From: Martelella sp. AD-3
GTDB lineage: Bacteria; Pseudomonadota; Alphaproteobacteria; Rhizobiales; Rhizobiaceae
Assembly: GCF_001578105.1 (NCBI RefSeq)
Contig: NZ_CP014275.1
Coordinates: 1,984,001 to 2,048,000, forward strand
Direction of reading: 5' to 3'
DNA length: 64,000 nucleotides
The notes under the pieces are model-generated. The model was not told where the DNA came from. It worked only from the letters and a program-made list of their open reading frames with translations, and ran no database searches. A program made the translations under genes and the position numbers. Of the stretch, positions 53,382 through 62,658 are shown piece by piece (positions within the stretch are counted from its first letter, which is position 1; each line of letters starts with the position of its first letter).

Positions 53382-55869
53382 ACGCGCGCGCTTTGTCACT
53401 CATACGGGCGAGACCGTCACGGCGTTCGCCCTGGGGCGGCTGGAGGCGGGTTATTATCCCGGCACGGTGACGCGCGGGGTGGACAATGTCGACTACAAGT
53501 TCGTCAACGGCTTTGTCGATGTCGGCGAATTGCCGTGCCGGACCGCTGTTCGCGCCGAAATCGCCGGCCGCAAGGTTGCGCTCGATGATGATTTCGAGAT
53601 TGTCTCGACCAATCTTCCGGGCTTCAATCGCAGGCTGGAATTCTCCGGCTTCTGGCACCGTCCGACGCGGCTTTCCCGCTGGGTCCGCACCCGGCTCGTT
53701 CCGCCGGAAGGCGGAGACTTCCGCTTCCGCCTTGCCACCTGCGGCGGCGTCCACGTCTTTGTCGACGGCCGGAAAATCGCTGCCTTCGAGCCCTATACGC
53801 GCAATGCGGCAGAGGAGACGGAAATCGTCCTGCCGCTTGCAGCCGGCGGCTCCGATCTGGTCATGCTGGTGGAGGAGATCGCCGAGCGCGACACCAACTA
53901 TTTCGTCGAGCTGACCTGGCTCGGCAAGGGGTCGCTCGCGGCAGAAGTGTCCGGCAACGCCGATGGCGAAACGCTCGAAATGCTGATGGCGCTTGCCCGC
54001 GACATTCGTCCGGCCCGCGTCGCCTTCGGCGAAGGCGATGAACTCCGTCTTGTCGTCGACCAACCTGCGGCGGCGGCCGTCACAATCGAGGCGAAGGTGC
54101 ACCAGAGCGTCCACATGCGCCATCTGCCGCCACTGTTCGAGGCCGTATCGACGCTTGCGGCTGGCGGGAAGGAGGCGGCCTTTGCGCTGCCCGCCGATCT
54201 TCCCGATGGCTATCACGAGCTGGACATTCTGTTCTCGCACGGCGAGAGCCGCATCAGCCGCACCATTGCCTTCGCGCTTCTGCGGGATGAGAGGCCGCAG
54301 CGTCTGACCGGCGATCTCGACGCGCGCAAGCGGGCGGGGCTTTCCTGGCTCGCGGAGCACGGCGAACTCAGGATCGGGCGCGTTCTGGCCCGCCTTGCGC
54401 TCGGCCTCGATCTCGACGAGGGCGACCGCGCGGCGCTCGAGGACACGCTCGATGCCATCGATACGCGGCGGGACTGCTCGGACTTCGTCATCGTCCCGCT
54501 GCTGTGGATCTATGCCGATCATCGCGAGGCGCTGCCGCCTTCACTGCGAACGCGCATCGAGGTGGCCATTCTCGGTTATCGTTACTGGATGGACGAGCCG
54601 GGCAACGACACGATGTGGTTCTGGAGCGAAAACCACGTTCTGTGCTTCCATGTCGCGGAGCTGATCGCCGGCGGACTGTTCGCGGAAAATGTCTTTGCCA
54701 ATTCCGGCATGAGCGGCCGCGCGCATGCGGCCCTCGCGGAAAAGCGTCTCGAGCGCTGGTTCGATGCCGTCGAGGATCATGGTCTCGCCGAATGGAACTC
54801 GGCGGCCTATTACCCGATCGATTTCATCGGCCTTCTGGCGCTGCAACGCTTTGCCGGCGAGAGGCTCAGGGCGCGGGCCGAGACGATCCTCGACCGGCTG
54901 TTTTCCATGATCGCGCTGCATACGCTCAACGGCGTCTCCGCCGGGTCGATGGGCAGGGCCTATGACAAGGAGCTGCGCGCCGGGCCGTTGTCGGAACTCG
55001 CGCCCTTTGCGACAATCGCGTTCGGAACCGGCTGGCTCAATCGCGGCGTGGCGGCGCTGCCGATGTTCTGCGCCGGCGCTTACGTTCCGCCGAAGGGGAT
55101 TGAGCAGTTCGTCGACCCGCCCGAAGGCCGGGCAATCTCCGCCCATTACGTGCAGGGCTACGGCCGGGCGGCCCGGCTTGCGCTTTACAAGACCGCGGGC
55201 GTGCAGCTTTCCGCGAGCATCGATGCGTCGCCCGGTGCAAAAGGCCACCAGCAGCACCTCATCGACGTGCAGGCTGCCGGTCATCCCATTGCCCGCGTCT
55301 GGGTCAATCACCCGGGCGCGGACGACCCCTGGGGCACGGACAGGCCGTCCTACTGGGCGGGCAACGGCGTCATGCCGCGCGTCGGCCAGCACCGGAACTG
55401 CTGCCTGTTCCTAAGCGACCTCGGCGAAACCCCGCGCCTAGCCTTCACCCACGCCTACGCGCCACTTTCCGTTTTCGACGATCACATCGCTGGAACCGAC
55501 TTCCTGGTGCTGCGCTCGGCGGAAAGCTTCATAGCGTTGAAGGCGACGGGACCGATCGAGCCGGTCGGCGAAGGACCGGGGGCGGGCATCGAGCATCGCG
55601 TCCGGGGAAACCGCAGCGGCTGGGCGATCATGGTCGGCGCCCTTGGCGGCCGGGATCTGACCGAGCTTGCCGCGATGGCCGAAGAAACGAGCCTCCGCCT
55701 TTCGGACGATCCTCCGAACCTCTTCTGCGAGGGACCGCTCACGCCCGCGCTTCGTCTCGATTATCGCGACGGCCTTTTCGTCGAGGGGCGGCACGCGCCT
55801 TTTCCGACCGCGTCGCAAACGCCTGAAATCGCCTGGCTCACAGCTTTCGCCGTGCCGGCCTCGAACTGA
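53374..55869 (+). CDS. Large uncharacterised protein, probably alpha/alpha-toroid carbohydrate-active enzyme
   Basis: 831 residues without a signal peptide. The N-terminal 300 residues are beta-rich (RFRLATCGGVHVFVDGRKIA). The middle region contains GNDTMWFWSENHVLCFHVAE, typical of an alpha/alpha six-hairpin-like fold in polysaccharide lyases and glycoside hydrolases, then EWNSAAYYPIDFIGLLALQR. The C-terminal third is again beta-rich. I recognise no named family. ATG 53374 is chosen because it overlaps the end of the HAD gene with GGGAGAATGCC upstream. The place beside GH105 and GH38 genes suggests a glycan substrate. Confidence 0.7.
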   Translation: MSERARFVTHTGETVTAFALGRLEAGYYPGTVTRGVDNVDYKFVNGFVDVGELPCRTAVRAEIAGRKVALDDDFEIVSTNLPGFNRRLEFSGFWHRPTRLSRWVRTRLVPPEGGDFRFRLATCGGVHVFVDGRKIAAFEPYTRNAAEETEIVLPLAAGGSDLVMLVEEIAERDTNYFVELTWLGKGSLAAEVSGNADGETLEMLMALARDIRPARVAFGEGDELRLVVDQPAAAAVTIEAKVHQSVHMRHLPPLFEAVSTLAAGGKEAAFALPADLPDGYHELDILFSHGESRISRTIAFALLRDERPQRLTGDLDARKRAGLSWLAEHGELRIGRVLARLALGLDLDEGDRAALEDTLDAIDTRRDCSDFVIVPLLWIYADHREALPPSLRTRIEVAILGYRYWMDEPGNDTMWFWSENHVLCFHVAELIAGGLFAENVFANSGMSGRAHAALAEKRLERWFDAVEDHGLAEWNSAAYYPIDFIGLLALQRFAGERLRARAETILDRLFSMIALHTLNGVSAGSMGRAYDKELRAGPLSELAPFATIAFGTGWLNRGVAALPMFCAGAYVPPKGIEQFVDPPEGRAISAHYVQGYGRAARLALYKTAGVQLSASIDASPGAKGHQQHLIDVQAAGHPIARVWVNHPGADDPWGTDRPSYWAGNGVMPRVGQHRNCCLFLSDLGETPRLAFTHAYAPLSVFDDHIAGTDFLVLRSAESFIALKATGPIEPVGEGPGAGIEHRVRGNRSGWAIMVGALGGRDLTELAAMAEETSLRLSDDPPNLFCEGPLTPALRLDYRDGLFVEGRHAPFPTASQTPEIAWLTAFAVPASN

Positions 55870-55882
55870 AAAGACAAGAACA

Positions 55883-56983
55883 ATGCACCACGACAGACAG
55901 GAACTTCTCGGCTATCTCGAAAACGTCGCCACCGGCCTATCCCGGATCAGAGGCATCAACGAAACAGCGCCGATCACCGAAGGCACGTTCTCGATCCAGT
56001 TTGACGAGTGGGACTGGGAAATCGGAGTCGGCGTCTACGGGCTTTACCGCCATGCCTGCCAGACCGGCGACCTGGACCTGATCGGCGCGCTTGCCGACTG
56101 GTATGAGTGGCAGATTTCGCGCGGCCTGCCGCCGCGCCAGGTCAATTCCACGGCGCCGATGCTGGCGCTCTCCTTCCTTATCGACGATGTCGACCGGCCC
56201 GAATGGGAGGCGCTGGTCAAGGACTGGGCCGAATGGCTGATGACGGGGCTTGCCCGCACCGAGGACGCCGGTTTCCAGCACGTGGTCAAGGAGCGGATGA
56301 ATGACGGCGAATTGTGGGATGACACGCTGTTCATGACATGCCTGTTCCTCGCGCGCGCCGGCAAGCGCTTCGACCGGCCCGACTGGGTGGAGGAGGCGGT
56401 CTACCAGTTCATGATCCACACCCGCTATCTCGGCGACGCGAAGAGCGGCCTCTGGTATCACGGCTGGACTTTCAATGGTCGCCACAACTTCGCCAATGCG
56501 CTCTGGGCGCGCGGCAATTCCTGGATCACCATCGCCATCCCGGAACTGTTTTCGATCGTGGAAAGTCTGCCGCCGGCAACGCATCGCTATCTGACGAATG
56601 TTCTGTCGTCTCAGGTATCGGCGCTCGCTGAATTGCAGAATGAGGAGGGCTTTTTCTACACCCTTCTCGACGACCCCTCGGCGCCGATCGAGGCATCGGC
56701 GACCGCCGGCATCGCCTATGGCATCTCCCGAGGCATTTCGCTCGGCATCCTGCCGCGGACGTTCCGCCCAGTTGCCGACAAGGCGTTTCGCGCCGTTCTC
56801 GGCTGCATCGGCGATGACGGCATCGTGGCGCATGTCTCCGACGGCACGCCGATGGGCCACACGCTCGACTTCTATCGCCGTATTCCCGATATCCCTGCGC
56901 CCTATGGCCAGGCGCTGACCATGCTGATGCTGGTTGACGCGCTGGCGCTGTCGGCCGAAACGGAACGCTCGCGAGTCTCGTGA
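55883..56983 (+). CDS. Glycoside hydrolase family 105 protein (unsaturated rhamnogalacturonyl/glucuronyl hydrolase)
   Basis: 366 residues, alpha/alpha-barrel without signal peptide. Characteristic stretches are GIGVYGL-like (EIGVGVYGLYRHACQTGDLD), NDGELWDDTLFMTCLFLARA, LWYHGWTFNGRHNFANALWA and RGNSWITIAIPEL. The Asp pair in LWDDTLFM is at the catalytic position of YteR-type enzymes. GH105 enzymes hydrolyse the 4,5-unsaturated uronic end made by lyases. It lies 13 bases after the large unknown gene and ends the glycan operon. Confidence 0.9.
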   Translation: MHHDRQELLGYLENVATGLSRIRGINETAPITEGTFSIQFDEWDWEIGVGVYGLYRHACQTGDLDLIGALADWYEWQISRGLPPRQVNSTAPMLALSFLIDDVDRPEWEALVKDWAEWLMTGLARTEDAGFQHVVKERMNDGELWDDTLFMTCLFLARAGKRFDRPDWVEEAVYQFMIHTRYLGDAKSGLWYHGWTFNGRHNFANALWARGNSWITIAIPELFSIVESLPPATHRYLTNVLSSQVSALAELQNEEGFFYTLLDDPSAPIEASATAGIAYGISRGISLGILPRTFRPVADKAFRAVLGCIGDDGIVAHVSDGTPMGHTLDFYRRIPDIPAPYGQALTMLMLVDALALSAETERSRVS

Positions 56984-57271
56984 TCGCTTGCCGCAACAGG
57001 TCGCTCCGGTTCGTCTGTCGGGCTTGCGCTCGACGCGGCTGCGGCATGGGATGAATTTATGGCCGTCCTGATCCCGGACAATTCTCATAAGTTAGGTAAG
57101 AAAGTTTGCCTATCTATTAGAAAATAAATTATAATGTTGCATCTCCTCTGATGCTTTCGTCCAGCGCATTTCGTCCCAAGGTTCAGTCCGGCCGGTGAAG
57201 ATCCGAAAAAAACATTTCGGCAAATCCGTCGCTGGATATATGAATGGCGCCTCTGACAAACGGAGGAGAAA
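56984..57271. other. Intergenic region before pdxJ
   Basis: About 290 bases; includes a notably AT-rich part (57085-57145). No gene or structure could be recognised. Confidence 0.4.
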
Positions 57272-58024
57272 ATGGCCGCGAGACTGTCCGTCAACCTCAA
57301 TGCGATCGCCCAGCTGCGCAACCGCCGGGATTTGCCCTGGCCGAGTGTGCGCCATCTCGGCAGGATCGCGCTGGACGCCGGCGCCTATGGACTGACGGTT
57401 CATCCCCGGCCCGATCAGCGCCATATCCGTTTTTCAGATCTTCCGGTTATCCGCGCCCTGATCGATGACGAGTTTCCGCAGGCGGAATTCAATATCGAAG
57501 GCTTTCCGAGCGATCATTTCATCGGGCTTTGCCTCGAGAGCGAACCGGAACAGGTGACCCTGGTGCCGGACGACCCTGCGCAGTCGACCTCCGATCACGG
57601 CTGGGACTTCATCGCCGGTCGCGATCTTCTGAAGCGCACCGTCGCGCGGCTGAAGAAGAAGAGGATCCGCGTTTCGCTGTTTGCCGATGGCGATGCGGGC
57701 AGGGCGCAGCTTGAGGCAGCGCGCGACAGCGGTGCAGACCGGATCGAGCTCTACACAGGGCCTTATGGCGGCGCCTATGACCTGCCGGAACAGCAGAAGG
57801 CGATTGCCGCGCAACTCGGCGAAACCGCCGCCATCGCTCTTGAACTCGGCCTCGGCGTCAATGCCGGGCACGACCTGACGGTCGGCAACCTGCCGCTGCT
57901 GGCGAGCCATATTCCGCATCTCTGCGAAGTGTCGATCGGCCACGGCCTGACCGCCGACGCGCTGGAATACGGCATGGCGGAGACCGTCCGCCGGTTCCGC
58001 CGCGCCTGCGGGGAACACGTCTGA
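57272..58024 (+). CDS. pdxJ: Pyridoxine 5'-phosphate synthase
   Basis: 250 residues. It condenses 1-deoxyxylulose 5-phosphate with 3-amino-2-oxopropyl phosphate to form pyridoxine phosphate (DXP-dependent vitamin B6 synthesis). TIM-barrel motifs are [37 protein letters not shown] (phosphate site), [26 protein letters not shown] and [20 protein letters not shown]. The strong AGGAGAAA site confirms ATG 57272. It is monocistronic by context, between the glycan operon and a convergent reductase gene. Confidence 0.95.
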   Translation: MAARLSVNLNAIAQLRNRRDLPWPSVRHLGRIALDAGAYGLTVHPRPDQRHIRFSDLPVIRALIDDEFPQAEFNIEGFPSDHFIGLCLESEPEQVTLVPDDPAQSTSDHGWDFIAGRDLLKRTVARLKKKRIRVSLFADGDAGRAQLEAARDSGADRIELYTGPYGGAYDLPEQQKAIAAQLGETAAIALELGLGVNAGHDLTVGNLPLLASHIPHLCEVSIGHGLTADALEYGMAETVRRFRRACGEHV

Positions 58025-58041
58025 ACCGGGCGACGGCTGCG

Positions 58042-58061
58042 TGCCCGGCCGAAACCGGGCA
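58042..58061. terminator. Terminator-like hairpin between convergent pdxJ and the reductase gene
   Basis: A seven-base stem (TGCCCGG with CCGGGCA) with a six-base loop lies between the two stop codons (58024 and 58086). No long T-run on either strand. Confidence 0.5.
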
Positions 58062-58085
58062 TGCTGATGGGCTTGGCCAACCGCT

Positions 58086-58967
58086 CTAGAAAGCGGCCTT
58101 GTTTTCCTCGAAGAAGGCACGCAACGAACGCGGCTTCCTGCCGGTAAGCCGCTCGAAGTCGTCATTGACGATATCGAAGCCGCCGGCGCGGATGTTTTCG
58201 TCGGTGCTGACGGAAAGGTCGACGACGAAGGGCGGCAGACCTGCCGCGGCGAGGCCTTCGCGCAGGGACTCGCTGCTGATGTGATCGACCTTCAGCGGCT
58301 TGCCGGTGATCTCGCTTGCAAGCGCGGCGATGTCCTCAACCGTGCGGCTTTCACCGTCGTTCAGCGTCAGAATGCTGTTCTCGTCGCTGTCGGACAGAAG
58401 CGCCGCCGCGATGGCGCGGGCGCAATCCTCGTGGCCGATGAAGGATTGCTTGCCGTTGCCTGCGGCGCTCGCCCAAACGCCCTGCGAGAAGGCGTGCGGA
58501 AGGCTCATCAGCAGGTTCTCCTGGTACCAGCTGTTGCGCAGGATGGTGTAGGCAAGGCCGCTTGCGATGACGGCTTTTTCGGAGCCCAGATGGTCGGGCG
58601 CGAAGCTGATTTTCGAGTGTTCGGGATCCGGCAGCGAGGTGTAGACGAGGTGTTCGGCCCCCGCCTTTTTGGCCGCCTCCACGGCGGCGGCGTGCTGGGC
58701 CACCCGGTCGGAGCCGGGATCGATCGCGTCGGTTGAGATGATGGCAATGCGCGCCGCGCCTGCAAAGGCGTCATCCAGTGTGGCGGGATCATTGAAATCG
58801 GCCTCGCGCACGACTACGCCTTTCTTCGCATAGTCCGCCAGCTTTTCGACCGTGCGCGTTGTGGCGATAATCTGATTGGCCGCCTTTCCCGAGGCCAGCA
58901 GAATATCCAGCGTCTCGCGCCCAAGCTTGCCCGAGGCGCCCGTCACCAGAATCGTGTTGTCCGTCAT
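58086..58967 (-). CDS. NmrA-like / QorB-type NAD(P)H:quinone oxidoreductase
   Basis: 293 residues of atypical short-chain dehydrogenase type. The NAD(P)-binding motif GASGKLGRET lies at residues 9-18. ATTRTVEKLADYAKKGVVVR follows, and the substrate region has LRNSWYQENLLMSLPHAFSQ. This is the pattern of QorB-like quinone reductases. ATG 58967 has AAAGGAC six bases upstream and is preferred over 58985. It is divergently transcribed from the HxlR regulator at 59111, a common arrangement in redox stress control. Confidence 0.88.
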   Translation of the reverse strand: MTDNTILVTGASGKLGRETLDILLASGKAANQIIATTRTVEKLADYAKKGVVVREADFNDPATLDDAFAGAARIAIISTDAIDPGSDRVAQHAAAVEAAKKAGAEHLVYTSLPDPEHSKISFAPDHLGSEKAVIASGLAYTILRNSWYQENLLMSLPHAFSQGVWASAAGNGKQSFIGHEDCARAIAAALLSDSDENSILTLNDGESRTVEDIAALASEITGKPLKVDHISSESLREGLAAAGLPPFVVDLSVSTDENIRAGGFDIVNDDFERLTGRKPRSLRAFFEENKAAF

Positions 58968-59110
58968 GATCTGTCCTTTCATCATGCCCGATAGAGATAT
59001 GGTCTCGAAACGAGACTGAGCTTCATGTATGGATCGTCCGGCGATTGTAAAGAAGGCATCATTTTGTGCCGGGGTTACATCCCTGTGCCTGCAGACGGGA
59101 GTTTTGATCG

Positions 59111-59509
59111 ATGGACAAGAGTGGCGGCGAGCGGATGGAGGCTCTTCTGGGAGCGGGAGACTTTGAGTCCTGTCCCGTGCGGGACGTGCTCGCCCGTGTC
59201 TCCGGCAAGTGGAGCACGCTTCTGCTTCTGGCGCTCAGCGATGGTCCGCGGCGGTTTTCCGAACTGAAGCGTTTTGCCCCCGATATTTCACAGCGCATGC
59301 TGACGAAGTCCCTGACCGATCTCCGGCGGGACGGATATATCACCCGCAAGGTCTATCCGACGCAGCCGCCGCAGGTGGAATATGCATTGACGGAAGAGGG
59401 GACCTCGTTTCTTGCCGCCTGGCAGGGCGTCGTCGTCTGGGCCAGGGAAAACCGCGACCGCGTCCACGCGGCAAGGAGGCGTTTCGACGCCGAAGCGAGC
59501 GGGGACTGA
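59111..59509 (+). CDS. HxlR-family transcriptional regulator
   Basis: 132 residues. A winged-helix domain begins FESCPVRDVLARVSGKWSTL, with Cys21 at the position where redox-sensing HxlR proteins have their reactive thiol. RRFSELKRFAPDISQRMLTK is the recognition helix region and the wing has DGYITRKVYPTQPPQVEYAL. It is divergent from the quinone-reductase-like gene and probably represses it until oxidation. A terminator-like hairpin follows its stop. Confidence 0.9.
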   Translation: MDKSGGERMEALLGAGDFESCPVRDVLARVSGKWSTLLLLALSDGPRRFSELKRFAPDISQRMLTKSLTDLRRDGYITRKVYPTQPPQVEYALTEEGTSFLAAWQGVVVWARENRDRVHAARRRFDAEASGD

Positions 59510-59520
59510 TCAAAAGCAGA

Positions 59521-59548
59521 CACCCCGGCGCAGGGGAATGCCGGGGTG
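59521..59548 (+). terminator. Hairpin after the HxlR gene
   Basis: A perfect nine-base stem (CACCCCGGC with GCCGGGGTG), loop of ten, starting 12 bases after the stop. Tail CCTGTTGG has few T residues. Confidence 0.5.
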
Positions 59549-59826
59549 CCTGTTGGAGGTCGTTTGGAAGATATACCGCCTTAACGACGGCGATGTCATT
59601 CTTGTTCCCCGATATGGTTAATTTTCGCGCGTTTTCAATCCAGACGGCGAATGAAAACGGCGAAAGCAGGGAAACCTGCCGTCAGCGCCATGCATGAACG
59701 GGGCCAGACGCAATGCCGGGCGCGGCATCCGGCTGGCTTCGCAAACCGTGCCTCTCGATGCGGGCACTGAGCCGGTCAGGGGCGAAGGCCGCAGGGGATG
59801 GCGCGGTCGATGATCATTGACAAATA

Positions 59827-59841
59827 TGATTATTATACTCA
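59827..59841. promoter_or_regulatory. IRO box (RirA-type iron-responsive operator), site 1
   Basis: TGATTATTATACTCA is a perfect TGA-N9-TCA, the published RirA motif in rhizobia. It lies 12 bases before the binding-protein start codon. The downstream gene being an iron-siderophore or heme binding protein supports the call. Confidence 0.7.
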
Positions 59842-59853
59842 AGAAAAGGGACT

Positions 59854-60819
59854 GTGTTCCCCAGATCCCGGATTCTCCTGATGCCTTTCAGACTTCTTGC
59901 CGCCGCGCTCTTCGTCCTTTGTCTTGCTGCAGGCGGACTTGCACGGGCCGAAAACACGATCGAACACGCGATGGGCACAACAGAGGTGCCGTCAGAGCCC
60001 CGGCGGGTGGTCACATTGACCAATGAAACCACCGAGGCCGCCCTGGCCGTCGGCGTCAGGCCGGTCGGCGCGACGCGCTCCTGGTACGGCGATCCCTGGT
60101 ACCCGCATCTTGGCGACAGGCTTTCCGACACGGCAGACCTCGGTACGGAGCTTGCCGTGAATGTTGAGCTGGTCGCGGCGCTTGAGCCCGATCTCATCAT
60201 CGGCAGCCGCAAGCGGGATGAGGAAATCTACGGTCAGCTCTCGGCCATTGCGCCGACGGTCTTCGTGGAAGGCCTTGGCGCCTGGAAGGACAATCTCGCC
60301 TTTGTGGCGCGCGCCCTCAATCGGCAGGCGGAAGGCGAGGCCGCGCTCGCGTCTTATGAGAACCGCGTGAAAGCACTGCGCGGCGGGCTTGGGGAACACG
60401 CCGGGGAGCGCGTTTCCGTGGTCCGTTTCGTGCCCGGCCAGACCTATCTCTATCTGCGGGGAAGCTTTCTGGGTCATGTGCTGGCCGATGTCGGCTTCTC
60501 CCGTCCCGTGCAGCAGCAGGGCGATGGACTTTCCATCGCGGTCGGGCGTGAAAGCATCCCTGATATGGATGGCGACCGGATATTCTGGCTGACCTATGAC
60601 AGAGGCGACGGCAAGGGCGAGGAGGCGGCTGCCGCTTTCCTCTCCGACCCCTTGTGGGCACGCCTGCCGGCAGTCCGGGACGGCCGGGTAAGCGAGGTGG
60701 ATGACGGCGTCTGGGCGACGGCGGGCGGTTGGTTTGCCGCGCAGGCCATGCTGGATGACCTTGCCGATATCTACGCTGTGTCGCTGCCGCCGGTATCAGG
60801 CGAAGGTAGCAAGCCTTAA
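59854..60819 (+). CDS. Iron-siderophore/heme ABC transporter binding protein, first copy
   Basis: 321 residues with a signal peptide (FRLLAAALFVLCLAAGGLA, cleavage near ARA-EN). The FhuD/BtuF-like core has PRRVVTLTNETTEAALAVGV, then RPVGATRSWYG, LEPDLIIGSRKRDEE and IAPTVFVEGLG. GTG 59854 is chosen because AAGGGAC lies just upstream and the start-to-IRO-box spacing is like that of the second copy. ATG 59881 would also give a signal peptide. A close paralogue begins at 63746. Confidence 0.88.
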   Translation: MFPRSRILLMPFRLLAAALFVLCLAAGGLARAENTIEHAMGTTEVPSEPRRVVTLTNETTEAALAVGVRPVGATRSWYGDPWYPHLGDRLSDTADLGTELAVNVELVAALEPDLIIGSRKRDEEIYGQLSAIAPTVFVEGLGAWKDNLAFVARALNRQAEGEAALASYENRVKALRGGLGEHAGERVSVVRFVPGQTYLYLRGSFLGHVLADVGFSRPVQQQGDGLSIAVGRESIPDMDGDRIFWLTYDRGDGKGEEAAAAFLSDPLWARLPAVRDGRVSEVDDGVWATAGGWFAAQAMLDDLADIYAVSLPPVSGEGSKP

Positions 60820-60851
60820 CACTTGCAGCGCCGAAGCCGGCGGCCGCGGCC

Positions 60852-61652
60852 TTATTTCGCCGTTCCGCGACGGGTGAAGGGCACGATCACGGGTATTTCC
60901 TCGCCCGGCAGCGACAGAATGCGGCAGTCGATGTTGAATACGCGGCTGATCAGTGATTCTGTCAGTACCTCGCCTGTCCGCCCCTGGGCAGCGATCCTGC
61001 CGTCTTTGAACAGGACGACATGGTCGGCATAGCGCAGTGCGTGGTTGAGGTCGTGCAGAACGATGACAAAACTGCGTTTTTCCCGCCGGTTCAGCATCCG
61101 CAGGAGATCAAGAATTTCCAGCGCATGCGCGATATCGAGATGATTGGTCGGCTCGTCGAGGAAGATGCGGGGGGCATCCTGCGCAAGCGTCATCGCGATC
61201 CACGCGCGCTGTAGCTGTCCGCCGGAAAGCTGGCCGAGACTGCGCGCGCGCAAGGCCGTCACCCCCGTCGTCTCCAGCGCGCGGTCAATGGCCCGGCCGT
61301 CTTCGGCAGACGGCGCGGAAAAACGGCTGCGCCGGGCATAGCGGCCAAGCATGACGAGATCTTCGACCGTCATGTCCGGCGGCGCCTCGGGTGATTGGCT
61401 GAGCATGGCGATCTCCCGGGCAAGCTCCCGCGACGTCCAGTGGGAAAGCGGGCGCCCGGCCACGCTGACATTGCCGGATTGCGGCATATGGAGCGCCCGC
61501 AGAACCTTCAACGCGGTGGATTTTCCGCTGCCATTCGGCCCGCAGAAGGCGATGATCTCTTCCTCGGGCAAGGTGAGGTCGATGTTGTCGAGCGCGCTGA
61601 ACCCGTCATAACTGGCTGAGAGCGCGGAAAGGGTTGCGAGCGTATCAGCCAT
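60852..61652 (-). CDS. Iron-siderophore/heme ABC transporter ATP-binding protein (FecE/FhuC type)
   Basis: 266 residues. Walker A is GPNGSGKST (38-46), signature LSGGQLQRAWIAMTLAQDAP, Walker B FLDEPTNHLDIAHALEIL, switch His in VLHDLNHALRYAD. This is the metal-chelate ABC class. Its start overlaps the second permease gene by eight bases, placing it last in a three-gene operon (62655-63650, 61645-62658, 60852-61652). Confidence 0.94.
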   Translation of the reverse strand: MADTLATLSALSASYDGFSALDNIDLTLPEEEIIAFCGPNGSGKSTALKVLRALHMPQSGNVSVAGRPLSHWTSRELAREIAMLSQSPEAPPDMTVEDLVMLGRYARRSRFSAPSAEDGRAIDRALETTGVTALRARSLGQLSGGQLQRAWIAMTLAQDAPRIFLDEPTNHLDIAHALEILDLLRMLNRREKRSFVIVLHDLNHALRYADHVVLFKDGRIAAQGRTGEVLTESLISRVFNIDCRILSLPGEEIPVIVPFTRRGTAK

Positions 61653-62658
61653 TGCGGACTTGCCTCCGTAAGATGAGTAAGAGGAACAGCGGCGCCCCGA
61701 TCAGCGCGGTCACGGCGCCGGCCGGAAGCTCCAGTGGACTGGCGATCGTTCGGGCAAACGTGTCCGCGGCAAGCACCAGGATGCCGCCGATGAGTGCGCT
61801 GCCCAGAAGGTAACCCGACTTGAACTGGCCATGGAACAGCCGCGCGGCATGCGGCGCGATCAGCCCGATGAAACTGATGGCTCCGACCTGCGAGATCGCA
61901 AGGGCGGTCAGCAACACCGAGAGCACCAGAAGCCCGATCCGGTGACGGTTGACCTGCAATCCCGTCGTGATCGCCGTTTGCCGGTCAAGGACGATCTGCC
62001 GCAACGGAAGGCGCATGAGAATGAGGACCGGAACGCTGAGCGCGAGCCCCGCGGCCACGACGCCGACATCCATCCAGTGGGCGGCATTGACCGACCCGGT
62101 GATCCATTGCAGAGCCTGGCTTGCGCGATAGACCGGACCGACGATCATCATCAGCGTGACGCAGGCCTTGGCGAGCGCGGCAAGGGCGATGCCATAGAGA
62201 ATGAGACGGACCGGATCGTTGCGGGCCCGGTCGGCCACGGTCAGCAGGCCGACGAGAAACGCGAAGGCAAACGCGCCGGCGACGGCCGCCAGCGGCTGCC
62301 AGTGGATCGAAACCGTCAGCACGTTAGCCTCGTCGGAGAAAAACCACAGGAAGGTAACCACGCCGAGTGCGGCGCCATCGGTCACACCGAGAATGGAGGG
62401 GGCGGCCATGGGGTTGCGCAACGCCCGTTGCAGGATCGCGCCGGACAGACCAAGCGCCATGCCGGCAAGCGTGGCCAGCGCAACGCGTGGCAACCGGAGC
62501 GTCCACACGATGATCTCGTCGGTCCGGCTGCCATTGCCGAGAAGCGCGGCGGCAACCCTTGAAGGCCCGATGAAGCTCGAGCCGAGCCCGGTCGCGACAA
62601 CCAGGCTGCCGGCCAGGATCACGAGCAGTGCGGCTATAAGGAGCGGACCGGTCTTCAC
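61645..62658 (-). CDS. Iron-siderophore/heme ABC transporter permease (FecD type)
   Basis: 337 residues of the FecCD family with nine or ten helices. Typical motifs are LPRVALATLAGMALGLSGAI, then LQRALRNPMAAPSILGVTDG near residues 70-90. GAISFIGLIAPHAARLF is near the C terminus, where the ATPase-contact loop lies. The start overlaps the end of the first permease gene as ATGA. Confidence 0.93.
   Translation of the reverse strand: MKTGPLLIAALLVILAGSLVVATGLGSSFIGPSRVAAALLGNGSRTDEIIVWTLRLPRVALATLAGMALGLSGAILQRALRNPMAAPSILGVTDGAALGVVTFLWFFSDEANVLTVSIHWQPLAAVAGAFAFAFLVGLLTVADRARNDPVRLILYGIALAALAKACVTLMMIVGPVYRASQALQWITGSVNAAHWMDVGVVAAGLALSVPVLILMRLPLRQIVLDRQTAITTGLQVNRHRIGLLVLSVLLTALAISQVGAISFIGLIAPHAARLFHGQFKSGYLLGSALIGGILVLAADTFARTIASPLELPAGAVTALIGAPLFLLLILRRQVRNG

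Larger units (their letters stand above)
59510..59853. other. Region upstream of the siderophore-binding protein gene
   Basis: About 345 bases. Its right end carries the IRO box at 59827-59841. The HxlR terminator lies at the left. No gene in between. Confidence 0.5.
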
